DNA of 36,857 nt from NCBI GenBank assembly GCA_900314255.1, contig OMUP01000123.1, positions 1-36,857 of the forward strand. Reading direction: 5' to 3'. Source of the DNA: an uncultured Lachnospiraceae bacterium (lineage in GTDB: Bacteria; Bacillota; Clostridia; Lachnospirales; Lachnospiraceae). Made by a program: the position numbers and the translations under genes. This document shows, piece by piece, positions 7,416-15,510 of the stretch (positions within the stretch are counted from its first letter, which is position 1; the number at the start of each line of letters is the position of its first letter). The notes under the pieces were generated by a model. The model ran no database searches. It was not told where the DNA came from and worked only from the letters and a program-made list of their open reading frames with translations.

Positions 7416-9860
7416 TTACTTCAGTCTTTCACAGGCTGCGGCCGCCTGACCCAGAGAAATCCCTCCGTCATTGCACGGAAGCAGGTGATGGCGCAGAACA
7501 TGCATGCCGCCGGCCTTAAGTTTATCCTCAAGCATACCGAGAAACAATGTGTTCTGAAACGTTCCGCCGCTCAGGGCCGCCGCGCGCACGCCGGTCTGTT
7601 CTGCCAGGCGCAGCACTTCCCGCGCCGTCAGCACAGCGAGCCCTTCATGAAATAGCCACGCCAGCCGTTCCGTATGGTCCGCATCTGCTTTTCCGGCCCG
7701 GACTTCTTTCAGCCTTTGCGACGCGATTTCCTGAAACAGCAGATCGGTGCGGATCAGGTGCCGGCCACCGCTGCTTTCTGCTTCGGCCCGGCTATCCGCT
7801 TCCTGTCTTTCCGTTATCTGGCGCAGTAAGGTGGCAGCTTCGCGAATTTTCCCGCTTTCAGAAGTGTTCTTTGCATGGCGCATGGCGGCAAATTCCAGCA
7901 TCTGCGCCGCTTCCCCCTCAAAAGAAGACAGACGGACAAGTCCCAGGATTGCCGACACTGCGTCAAACAGCCGCCCGGCGCTGGTCGAGCGCACGGTATT
8001 CACCCCGGTCTTCAGCATCCCGCCGATCACCTGAACCGCGAAGCCATTTGCCAGTCCCAGCTGTCCGGCCGCTCGTTCCGCCGCTTCTGCGCCGCCGGAA
8101 TCGTCCGTCCCAAGCAGCATTGAGACAGCGCAGCGCCAGCCCTCCTTTGCCGCCAGGTCGCCACCCGGCTGCAGGAACGGCGCGATACTGGCGAGGCGCG
8201 AGAAGCCGCTGTAGCTGCATTTCAGAATCTCGCCGCCCCAGACGCTCCCGTCCGTGCCGTATCCGGTTCCGTCAAACGCGACGCCGAGGACAGGACCTGA
8301 AAAATTGTTCTCCGCCATGCACGAAAGCACATGTGCATAGTGGTGCTGTACTTTCACAAGCGGAACGCCCAGCCGCGACGCCAGTGCTTCTGCAAATCTG
8401 GCCGATGTGTAGTCCGGGTGAAGATCGCAGGCAGCGATCTCCGGCTTTGCCTCCAGCAGCTGCAGCATGCGCTCCGAGGAATCCGTGAGCGCCTGAAGTG
8501 TCCGCTCGTCCGTAAGATCCCCGACGTAGCTCGACGGATAAAACAGTCCGTTTATCCCGATGGTAAATGCATTCTTGAGCTCACCGCCGGCCGCGAACAC
8601 CGTTCCCTTGAAACTGCCTGCCCCGTATTCTTCCGGGGGATCGACGATAAAGGGCAGCGGTGCAAACCCGCGTGACCGCCGCACCATATAGGGCTCTCCC
8701 CGGTAAAAGTCCATGACGGAATCATCCGAACGGATCAGGATCGGGCGGTCATTGGTCAGAATGACATCCGCAATGTCAGAAAGTTCGCGCCTGGCATCCT
8801 CGTCCGTGCGGCAGATCGGCGCGCCGGAATCATTCGCGCTTGTCATCACAAGGATGTCTGTCATCTTCACGTCATCCGGATATTTGAACAGCAGAAGCTG
8901 TACCGGCGCATACGGCAGCATCACACCGAGAAACGGATTGTCCGGCGCAACGGACGGTGCAGTTTCAGGTACTGCCGCTCCCGGCGCAAGATCTCTCTCC
9001 TGCTTTTTTTCAAGCAGCAGAATCGGCTTCTGATGCCCTGTCAGAATTTTCTTCTGTTCCTCGATAAAAATGCATTCTCTGGCCGCCGTCACTTCGTCCG
9101 CGGCCATGATGGCGAAGGGCTTTCTCAGGCGGTTTTTCCGTCTGCGAAGCTTACTTACCGCTTCTTCATTCTTCGCATCGCAGACCAGATGAAAGCCGCC
9201 GATCCCCTTCACGGCTGCGATCCCGCCTTCCATGATGGTCCGGCGCACGAGCGTGATGGCCTCTCCTCCGCGCACACTTTCTCTTCCGAGTAAGAAAACC
9301 TGCGGACCGCACTTCGGACAGCAGACCGGCTGCGCGTCGTAACGTCTGGAGGCCGGGTCGGTGTATTCCTTCCTGCATTCCGGGCACATCGGGAAACTTT
9401 TCATAGAAGTTCTCTCCCGGTCATACGGCAGTCCTTCCATGATCGTGAGCCGCGGCCCGCACTGCGTGCAGTTGATGAACGGATGAAGATAGCGCCTGTT
9501 TCCAGGGTCAAACAGCTCTTTGCTGCAGGTGCCGCAGATGGCAATATCAGGAGATATAAACGCCGCGCCTTTTTCCTTTTTGCTTTCTTCGATGGTAAAT
9601 GTCCTGAAACGGCTTTTTCCTGCCGGCCGCATGTCAGAATCAACCCGCAGAACCACCGCCCGTTCCGGCGCGTCGGTCTTCACCGCCCGGGTAAAGGCTT
9701 CAAGTGTCTCCTTCTCCCCTTCTGCGACGATCTCGACATATGCGCCGCGGTTAATAACCCGGCCGGCAAGAGAAAATTTTCCTGCCAGCCGGGCTGTAAA
9801 CGGGCGGAATCCGACGCCCTGGACGATGCCAAATACATGAATTGTGCTCTGGTACAGCAT
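7416..9860 (-). CDS. hypF: Carbamoyltransferase HypF (hydrogenase maturation type)
   Basis: An 814-residue HypF with the full domain order. An acylphosphatase domain (about 1-92) contains GIVQGVGFRPF. Zinc fingers follow with CxxC pairs at 109/112, 131/134, 159/162 and 181/184. A YrdC-like carbamoyl-AMP synthase domain starts about 205 (KGIGGFHLVCDA) and includes KPFAIM. A Kae1-like domain has HHYAH (506-510) and FDGTGYGTDG. HypF makes carbamoyl adenylate from carbamoyl phosphate and passes the carbamoyl group to HypE, for the cyanide ligands of [NiFe]-hydrogenase. The start codon is 4 bases after the DUF362 stop. No hypA-E gene or hydrogenase subunit is in the window, so its partners are elsewhere or its role differs. 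Confidence 0.95.
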   Translation of the reverse strand: MLYQSTIHVFGIVQGVGFRPFTARLAGKFSLAGRVINRGAYVEIVAEGEKETLEAFTRAVKTDAPERAVVLRVDSDMRPAGKSRFRTFTIEESKKEKGAAFISPDIAICGTCSKELFDPGNRRYLHPFINCTQCGPRLTIMEGLPYDRERTSMKSFPMCPECRKEYTDPASRRYDAQPVCCPKCGPQVFLLGRESVRGGEAITLVRRTIMEGGIAAVKGIGGFHLVCDAKNEEAVSKLRRRKNRLRKPFAIMAADEVTAARECIFIEEQKKILTGHQKPILLLEKKQERDLAPGAAVPETAPSVAPDNPFLGVMLPYAPVQLLLFKYPDDVKMTDILVMTSANDSGAPICRTDEDARRELSDIADVILTNDRPILIRSDDSVMDFYRGEPYMVRRSRGFAPLPFIVDPPEEYGAGSFKGTVFAAGGELKNAFTIGINGLFYPSSYVGDLTDERTLQALTDSSERMLQLLEAKPEIAACDLHPDYTSARFAEALASRLGVPLVKVQHHYAHVLSCMAENNFSGPVLGVAFDGTGYGTDGSVWGGEILKCSYSGFSRLASIAPFLQPGGDLAAKEGWRCAVSMLLGTDDSGGAEAAERAAGQLGLANGFAVQVIGGMLKTGVNTVRSTSAGRLFDAVSAILGLVRLSSFEGEAAQMLEFAAMRHAKNTSESGKIREAATLLRQITERQEADSRAEAESSGGRHLIRTDLLFQEIASQRLKEVRAGKADADHTERLAWLFHEGLAVLTAREVLRLAEQTGVRAAALSGGTFQNTLFLGMLEDKLKAGGMHVLRHHLLPCNDGGISLGQAAAACERLK

Positions 9861-9864
9861 TTCC

Positions 9865-10989
9865 TTACTTCATCCGGATCAGTTCATACTCGCGGGTGCC
9901 AAGTCCGATCTCTTCCGCGTGCGCAAGCGTTTCTTTCCAGCGGATGTTCGGGTTGGAATCGCGGAAATTGTCATGATAATGGTGCCAGCCCGGCTTGATC
10001 AGGTTGTCGGAAAGCTGGCTGTTCGGGAGCGGCAGCGACTTCAGGCAGGCATCCGCGCAGGCTTGGTCGAGCGCAACCGGATCAAAGGAAGCAAACATAC
10101 CGACGTCCGGAAGGATCGGCGCGTCATTCTCACCGTGACAGTCACAGTTCGGTGATACATCCTGAACCAGACTGATGTGGAAGCACGGACGCCCCGCGCA
10201 AACCGCTGCCGAGTACTCGGCAATCTTCTCGCCCAGAATCTCGTTCGCGTTCTCGTTTGTATTCTCGATCGCATCAAATGCGCAGGCTCCGATGCAGCGT
10301 CCGCAGCCCTTGCAGAGATCCTCATGAATCACCGCTTTTCCGGTCTCGTAGCTGATTGCATCGCTGCCGCACTCACTTGCACAGCGGTGACAATTGCGGC
10401 ATTTGTCGGTGATGACATGCGGTTTGCCCGAATTGTGCTGCTGCATCTTGCCGGCGCGCGAACCGCAGCCCATGCCGATGTTCTTGAGTGCGCCGCCGAA
10501 CCCGGTCGCCTCGTGTCCTTTGAAATGTGTCAGAGTGATGAATACATCGGCGTCCATGATGGCGCGGCCGATGAGCGCTTCCTTGAAAATCGTGCCGTTC
10601 GGGACCGGAACCGCTACGTCGTCTGTGCCGCGCAGACCGTCTCCGATGATGATCTGGCATCCGGTCGTCATGTAGTTAAAACCGTTTACTTCCGCGCAGT
10701 ACAGATGATCCAGCGCATTTTTGCGGTATCCCGGGTACAGCGTGTTGCAGTCCGTGAGAAATGGCTTTCCGCCGTTTTCTTTCACGACATCCGCCACAGC
10801 CCTTGCGTAATTCGGGCGAAGAAACGCGAGATTGCCCATCTCGCCGAAATGCATCTTGATGGCGACAAACTTGCCATCCATGTCGATGGTGCCGATCCCG
10901 GCCTTGCGGATCAGCTTCTGCAGCTTGACGGTCAGGCTCGTGCCGACAGTCGTTCGGAAATCTGTGTAATAAACCTTAGCCTTCTCCAT
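9865..10989 (-). CDS. DUF362 domain protein with two [4Fe-4S] ferredoxin motifs
   Basis: A 374-residue DUF362 protein. The N-terminal two-thirds carry the family's HFGE (48-50 region), THFKGH and GFGGALKNIGMG blocks. They are followed by two ferredoxin-type cluster motifs: Cys197, 200, 203, 207 and Cys226, 229, 232, 236. No signal peptide or membrane segment is visible, so it is a cytoplasmic Fe-S protein, presumably redox-active; no reaction is firmly known for the family. Its ATG shares one base with the tcdA stop (TAATG), with AGGAG upstream, so translation is coupled. hypF follows 4 bases after its stop. Conserved operon placement with a carbamoyltransferase may mean it donates electrons in the same maturation step, but this is inference. 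Confidence 0.88.
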   Translation of the reverse strand: MEKAKVYYTDFRTTVGTSLTVKLQKLIRKAGIGTIDMDGKFVAIKMHFGEMGNLAFLRPNYARAVADVVKENGGKPFLTDCNTLYPGYRKNALDHLYCAEVNGFNYMTTGCQIIIGDGLRGTDDVAVPVPNGTIFKEALIGRAIMDADVFITLTHFKGHEATGFGGALKNIGMGCGSRAGKMQQHNSGKPHVITDKCRNCHRCASECGSDAISYETGKAVIHEDLCKGCGRCIGACAFDAIENTNENANEILGEKIAEYSAAVCAGRPCFHISLVQDVSPNCDCHGENDAPILPDVGMFASFDPVALDQACADACLKSLPLPNSQLSDNLIKPGWHHYHDNFRDSNPNIRWKETLAHAEEIGLGTREYELIRMK

Positions 10990-11810
10990 TATGTATTCTC
11001 CTGTTCTTTCATTTTCCGGTTTTTGATTGCTGATTTTGTCCGCTCAGACCCGTCAAATCCGGTCAGATCCCGCACGATCCTTGATGCGATCAGAATTCCC
11101 GCTGCGGACGGGACAAATGCGGTCGACCCCGGGATGTCCCGCCTCTGCGTGCATTTGCGCTTTGTGCCCGGCGGGCAGATGCAGTGATGGGCGCAGGAAT
11201 TGCTCTCATCCTCAAGCGGGCGGATCGCCGGCTCCGTGGAATATACGACGGTCAGCTTCCTGATCCCGCGCTTCCGGCACTCTCTGCGCATGACTTTGGC
11301 GAGCGGATCGTTCACAGTCTTGTACAAATCGGTTATCACAAGTTTCGTCGGATCGATGCGGTTTCCGCATCCCATGGCGCTGATCACCGGAACACGGCAG
11401 CGGACTGCCTCCGAGATGATATCGAGCTTGCCCGTGACGGTGTCAATGGCGTCTACAATATAGTCCCACTGGGTGAAGTCAAATTTATCCCGCTCTTCCG
11501 GCAGATAGAAGCACTTGTATGTATTTACTTTAATCTCAGGATCAATGTCCTGAATCCTTTCCCTGGCGGCATCCACTTTGTACTTTCCGATGCTGCTTCT
11601 GGTCGCCAGGATCTGGCGGTTGAGGTTCGTCAGGCAGATGCGGTCATCATCGATCAGGTCCAGGGTGCCGATGCCGCTTCTTGCCAGAGCCTCAACGACA
11701 TACCCTCCTACGCCGCCGATTCCGAAAACCGCGACGTGCGCGCGGCGCAATTTCTCCAGGTTCCCGTCTCCCATCACGAGAGCCGTCCGTGAATATTGAT
11801 TCAGTGCCAT
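10989..11810 (-). CDS. tcdA: tRNA threonylcarbamoyladenosine dehydratase-like E1 family protein
   Basis: A 273-residue ThiF/HesA/UBA-type enzyme of the TcdA (YgdL) group. The adenylate-binding loop FGIGGVGG is at 29-36 and the DxxxxxxNLNRQ block at about 55-66, with IPGSTAFVPSAAG near the C terminus. TcdA uses ATP to cyclise t6A at position 37 of tRNAs reading ANN codons. The ATG at 11810 is preferred to one 39 bases upstream because GGATGAGGAA precedes it. A Cys/His-rich insert (Cys206, His208, His209, Cys210, Cys212, Cys220) before the IPGS block could bind metal. It leads an operon with DUF362 and hypF and is divergent from thiE. Confidence 0.85.
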   Translation of the reverse strand: MALNQYSRTALVMGDGNLEKLRRAHVAVFGIGGVGGYVVEALARSGIGTLDLIDDDRICLTNLNRQILATRSSIGKYKVDAARERIQDIDPEIKVNTYKCFYLPEERDKFDFTQWDYIVDAIDTVTGKLDIISEAVRCRVPVISAMGCGNRIDPTKLVITDLYKTVNDPLAKVMRRECRKRGIRKLTVVYSTEPAIRPLEDESNSCAHHCICPPGTKRKCTQRRDIPGSTAFVPSAAGILIASRIVRDLTGFDGSERTKSAIKNRKMKEQENT

Positions 11811-11883
11811 TTCTTCCTCATCCTTCTTCAAAATAAACCGCTGCGGCACGCCTTCCGCAAGGAGAGCGGCACGCTGTCTCTAT

Positions 11884-11889
11884 ATTATA
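11884..11889 (-). promoter_or_regulatory. -10 box of the tcdA-DUF362-hypF operon
   Basis: The minus strand reads TATAAT 74 bases before the tcdA ATG. A convincing -35 is not visible. The leader contains a short hairpin TGCGG...CCGCA (about 11851-11869). A separate promoter for the divergent thiE could not be assigned in the same gap. Confidence 0.5.
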
Positions 11890-11946
11890 CTCCCGGTGAG
11901 CCGTTTTCTGTAGTAAGATAAGGGAAATCAGTCAGGAGTGCATATC

Positions 11947-12609
11947 ATGAACAAAGTATTTAAGAAAACAAACTGTACGGCCGAAAGCCTGCTTTTGTAC
12001 GCGATCACCGACAGAAGGTGGCTGAACGGAAAGAGTCTGTCAGAAGTCGCCGAAGAAGCCCTTAAGGGCGGCGCTACCTTCCTGCAGCTGCGGGAAAAGG
12101 ATCTGGATGAGAAGCATTTCAGGGAAGAAGCTCTTTCCCTCAAAAAACTCTGCGCCAGATATCATGTTCCGTTCGTTCTGGACGACAATGTGGAACTTGC
12201 AAAGGAAATTGACGCCGACGGCGTGCACGTCGGGCAGTCCGACATGGAGGCGGATGACGTCCGCGCCTTACTTGGTCCGGACAAGATCCTCGGCGTCTCG
12301 GCGCAGACTGTCGAGCAGGCTGTGCGCGCCGAAAAGATGGGAGCTGATTACCTCGGCGTCGGCGCGGTCTTCGCTACTGGTTCCAAAGACGACGCAAAGA
12401 CCATCTCAAAGCAGACGCTGAAAGACATCTGCGCGGCTGTCTCCATCCCCGTCATCGCCATCGGCGGCATCAACGCGGACAACGTATCGGAACTCGCGGG
12501 GACCGGCATCGTCGGGATCTCCGTCATCAGTGCGATTTTCGCCCAGCCAGATCCGCAGCAGGCAGCAAAAGAACTCCGGCAGAAGGTCGTTGAAATGCTG
12601 AAACGCTGA
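11947..12609 (+). CDS. thiE: Thiamine-phosphate synthase
   Basis: A 220-residue TIM-barrel enzyme that joins HMP-pyrophosphate and thiazole phosphate to give thiamine monophosphate. Family motifs are QLREKD (47-52), VPFVLDDN (74-81) for the pyrophosphate/Mg site, DGVHVGQSD (91-99), GADYLGVGAVFATGSK and IPVIAIGGI. The ATG at 11947 was chosen over a GTG at 11938 because AGGAG (11934-11938) gives an 8-base spacing to the ATG and overlaps the GTG. It stands alone; no thiM, thiD or transporter is adjacent and no TPP riboswitch fits in the short upstream gap, so it may serve salvage of imported precursors. Confidence 0.94.
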   Translation: MNKVFKKTNCTAESLLLYAITDRRWLNGKSLSEVAEEALKGGATFLQLREKDLDEKHFREEALSLKKLCARYHVPFVLDDNVELAKEIDADGVHVGQSDMEADDVRALLGPDKILGVSAQTVEQAVRAEKMGADYLGVGAVFATGSKDDAKTISKQTLKDICAAVSIPVIAIGGINADNVSELAGTGIVGISVISAIFAQPDPQQAAKELRQKVVEMLKR

Positions 12610-12622
12610 TCTGCCGGAGTTC
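12571..12622. repeat. Inverted repeat spanning the 3' end of thiE
   Basis: GAACTCCGGCAG (12571-12582) and CTGCCGGAGTTC (12611-12622) are perfectly complementary over 12 bases, with a 28-base interval that includes the thiE stop. A T6 run begins 12 bases later, too far for a standard terminator. It may protect or attenuate the thiE transcript 3' end. Confidence 0.55.
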
Positions 12623-12655
12623 TCTGTCATAATCTGATTTTTTCTTCGCGGCCGG

Positions 12656-15487
12656 TCACGACTGTTCTGTCGGATAGTCGTGTTTACCGGTCGCTTTGTA
12701 TTTCATGATCCTGAAGCTTCTCTTTGCCGCATATGGTCCGACGCACTTCATCATCTCCTCGGCCGTGTGCATGCTGCTGGCCTCCGGAATATCCCGGCTC
12801 AGATGAATCGCATCAAACTGGCATCTCGTCGTGCACAGCCCGCAGCCGATGCACTGGTTCAGATCGACCCAGGTCGCCCCGCAGTGCAGGCACCGCTTTG
12901 CTTCCTGTTTCACCTGCTCTTCGGTGAGCGGCAGCCGCAGATCCTCGAAAGTCTTTGCGGCATCGCCCGGCTTCATGCCCGGAACCTGGCGCGGAGAATT
13001 GTCGTATGCCTCGATCCGGATATCGTCCCGGTCAAGCTCGATAAACTCTCTGCGGTCGCGCCCGATCGTGAGCGACTGGCCCGGATGCACGAACCGGTTG
13101 ATCGAAACCATTCCTTCTCTGCCGTCTGCAATCGCATCAATGGCGAATCTCGCCCCGTGATTGATATCGCCTCCGACAAAGATGTCCGGCTCTGCCGTCT
13201 GCAGTGTAACCGGATCCGCCTCGGCTGTCCCGCCGCGGCGCAGCTTTACCTTGCTGCCTTTAAGCAGATCGCCCCACTCGGCGCTCTGACCGATGGCCAT
13301 CAGCACGCTGCTGCAGGAAACTGTGATCGTCTCGTTTTCGTCGTACTTCGGATTGAATCTTCCGTCTGCGTCCTTGACCGAAGTGCACTTTTTGAAGACA
13401 ATACCCGTCACGACGCGGTCTCCGTTTTCATCCGTCTTCGTGAGAATTTCCTTCGGGCCCCATCCGTTGTTCACGGATATGTCTTCTGCCTCACACTCGG
13501 CCACTTCGTCCTTTGCAGCCGGCATCTCGTCCCGCTGCTCAAGGCAGAGCATCGTGACCTTGCCATCTGTGCAGCGTCTCGCCGTTCTCGCGACGTCGGC
13601 CGCCACATTTCCGCCGCCGACGACAACAACATCGCCATGCAGCTTCACGGAAGTGTCCTGGGTCACGCGGCGCAGGAACGAGACACCCGACTCGACGCCT
13701 TTCGCGTCTTCGCCCGGTACCCCTGCTGCACGGCCTCCCTGCAGTCCGATCGCGATGAAAAATGCCTTGAATCCCTGTTTTCTGAGTTCGTCAAGCGTCA
13801 CATCTTTTCCGACCGTGGCACCGCAGCGGATCTCGGCTCCCATCTGCCGGATGATATCGATTTCTGCCTCGACGACGTCTTTTTCCAGACGGAAGTCCGG
13901 GATGCCGTTCATCAGCATGCCGCCCGGGCGCTTTTCCTTCTCGAACACCGTGACAGGATACCCCTCCTGGCGCAGATAGTAGGCCGCCGTGAGTCCCGCC
14001 GGGCCGGCGCCGATAACGGCGACCGGGAAATCGGTCCACTGCCCGCCGTCCTGATTCTCACACGGCGGAATGTACTGATATTCCTTCGTGAGCTCCCGGC
14101 GGGCCAGGAATTTCTTGATCTCATCGATGGCAAGCGGCGCATCGACTGTACCTCTGGTGCACCTGTCCTCGCATCTTCTGTTGCAGATGGCGCCGCACAC
14201 GGCCGGGAACGGATTGTCCTGGCGGATCAGCTTAAGCGCGTCGTCATACCGCCCTTCCGAGGCCATCTCGATATAGCCCTGTACGGCCAGGTGAGCCGGA
14301 CAGGCCGTCTTGCACGGAGACGTGCCGGTGTCATAGCAGTTGATCTTGTTGTGGTCCCGATAATCCGGGTCCCATTTGTCCTCGCCCCACGGCATGTCGT
14401 CCGGCAGCTCGTGCATCGGATATTTCACCTTGCTGCCGTCTTTGCGGCAGAGCTTCTGGCCGAGGCGCGCGGCGCCGGCCGGGCAGACTTCGACACATTT
14501 GCCGCAGGCGACGCACTTGGAAGGATCGACGTGGGCGCGGTATGCGGAGCGCGACATGTTCGGCGTGTTGAAGAGCTGAGAAGTGCGCAGCCCGTAGCAG
14601 CTGCCCGGTGAGCAGTTGCAGATGCCGACGATCCGGTTCGGGCCGTCCAGATTGGTGATCTGATGCACATAGCCCTTGCGCTCGGCGCGCATGATTATGT
14701 CCATCGCCTCGTCGCGGGTGATATACTTTGCGTCTTTTCCGGACTCGACCAGAAACTCTGCGATGTCGCCGACGCCGATGCACATGTATCCTTCGATGTC
14801 GCCGACACCTTCGCCTCTCTGTCTCTGGGCCTTGCGGCACGCACAGACCATCTTGCAGAACTTGTCGTATTTCTTCAGCCAGTGCGAAAGATGCTCCACA
14901 CTCACAGACTGGCTCTGCGCCTCGATCGCCTTCTCGACCGGAATGACATGCATTCCGATGCCGGCACCGCCCGGCGGAACCAGTTTCGCCGCCAGTTCCA
15001 GCGGTTCCTGCGGAGCGAGATTGAACATCGTCGCGACTTCCGGGTGTTCATCCATCAGCGTCGGATGCTCGACCATGTACTCGCCGGAGCCAACGACCCA
15101 CTTCGGGATCATGTACTGAATGTGGTGATCCGCATTGTCGCGGTTCTGCTCGAGGATGCCGATCCAGAGCAGATGATCGATCACCTTCTGCGCCTCATCG
15201 ACCGTCATGTGATTGCGGACCGACAGTTCAAGCGCCGTGAGTCCGACGCGCCGCTTCCTGAAACTCAGCATGAACCGCACTTCGTCCTTGGTCAGAAGCT
15301 GATCAAGGATCCAGAAATCCATGTGATTTTCGTGCATGCCCCCCGGCATCTTGCGCGGGATGCTGTCCGTGATCAGTACCGCCAGCTTTCTCACCAGTTC
15401 CCGCTTTTCCGGATCCTTTTCCACATAGTCCGTATGCGGAAAATCACGCTCATTTACATGGATCCTCGGATTTACTTCTCTGGGCAT
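12656..15487 (-). CDS. Multidomain Fe-S flavoprotein oxidoreductase (GltD-like)
   Basis: A 943-residue protein. The N-terminal third contains cysteine-rich blocks CKMVCAC (211-217) and CNCSPGSC (290-297), then a ferredoxin motif Cys325, 328, 331, 335. Next is the Fe-S helical domain typical of glutamate synthase small subunits (Cys392, 396; Cys431, 435, 439, 443). The FAD/NAD(P) oxidoreductase part has VIGAGPAGL (491-499), GGGNVAADVA (624-633) and a VGGD FAD motif (771-774). A C-terminal ferredoxin follows (Cys866/869; Cys879, 882, 885, 889). It probably moves electrons between NAD(P)H and ferredoxin or another acceptor. No glutamate synthase large subunit is near. It starts 23 bases after the Sel1-repeat gene with RBS GGGGGGTG. 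The exact reaction is unknown. Confidence 0.85.
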   Translation of the reverse strand: MPREVNPRIHVNERDFPHTDYVEKDPEKRELVRKLAVLITDSIPRKMPGGMHENHMDFWILDQLLTKDEVRFMLSFRKRRVGLTALELSVRNHMTVDEAQKVIDHLLWIGILEQNRDNADHHIQYMIPKWVVGSGEYMVEHPTLMDEHPEVATMFNLAPQEPLELAAKLVPPGGAGIGMHVIPVEKAIEAQSQSVSVEHLSHWLKKYDKFCKMVCACRKAQRQRGEGVGDIEGYMCIGVGDIAEFLVESGKDAKYITRDEAMDIIMRAERKGYVHQITNLDGPNRIVGICNCSPGSCYGLRTSQLFNTPNMSRSAYRAHVDPSKCVACGKCVEVCPAGAARLGQKLCRKDGSKVKYPMHELPDDMPWGEDKWDPDYRDHNKINCYDTGTSPCKTACPAHLAVQGYIEMASEGRYDDALKLIRQDNPFPAVCGAICNRRCEDRCTRGTVDAPLAIDEIKKFLARRELTKEYQYIPPCENQDGGQWTDFPVAVIGAGPAGLTAAYYLRQEGYPVTVFEKEKRPGGMLMNGIPDFRLEKDVVEAEIDIIRQMGAEIRCGATVGKDVTLDELRKQGFKAFFIAIGLQGGRAAGVPGEDAKGVESGVSFLRRVTQDTSVKLHGDVVVVGGGNVAADVARTARRCTDGKVTMLCLEQRDEMPAAKDEVAECEAEDISVNNGWGPKEILTKTDENGDRVVTGIVFKKCTSVKDADGRFNPKYDENETITVSCSSVLMAIGQSAEWGDLLKGSKVKLRRGGTAEADPVTLQTAEPDIFVGGDINHGARFAIDAIADGREGMVSINRFVHPGQSLTIGRDRREFIELDRDDIRIEAYDNSPRQVPGMKPGDAAKTFEDLRLPLTEEQVKQEAKRCLHCGATWVDLNQCIGCGLCTTRCQFDAIHLSRDIPEASSMHTAEEMMKCVGPYAAKRSFRIMKYKATGKHDYPTEQS

Positions 15488-15510
15488 TCATACACCCCCC
15501 TTTATTTTCG

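Noticed and set aside
10989..11810. ThiF of thiamine biosynthesis, given the neighbouring thiE
   Set aside because: The C-terminal IPGSTAFVPSAAG block and overall length fit TcdA; no thiS or thiG is present and thiE is on the opposite strand.
11850..11946. TPP riboswitch upstream of thiE
   Set aside because: The gap is too short and shared with the divergent tcdA promoter, and no thi-box (CTGAGA/ACCTGATC-like) sequence is seen.
12571..12640. Intrinsic terminator of thiE
   Set aside because: The 12-base stem is real, but the first arm is in the coding region, the loop is 28 bases and the T6 run starts 12 bases after the stem, so it is not a standard terminator.
12680..14611. Long plus-strand open frame opposite the Fe-S flavoprotein
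   Set aside because: It is antisense to a conserved multidomain enzyme, has no RBS and shows no family motif; high G+C produces such shadow frames. The same applies to the long frames at 24645-26453, 29357-30742 and 6263-7309.
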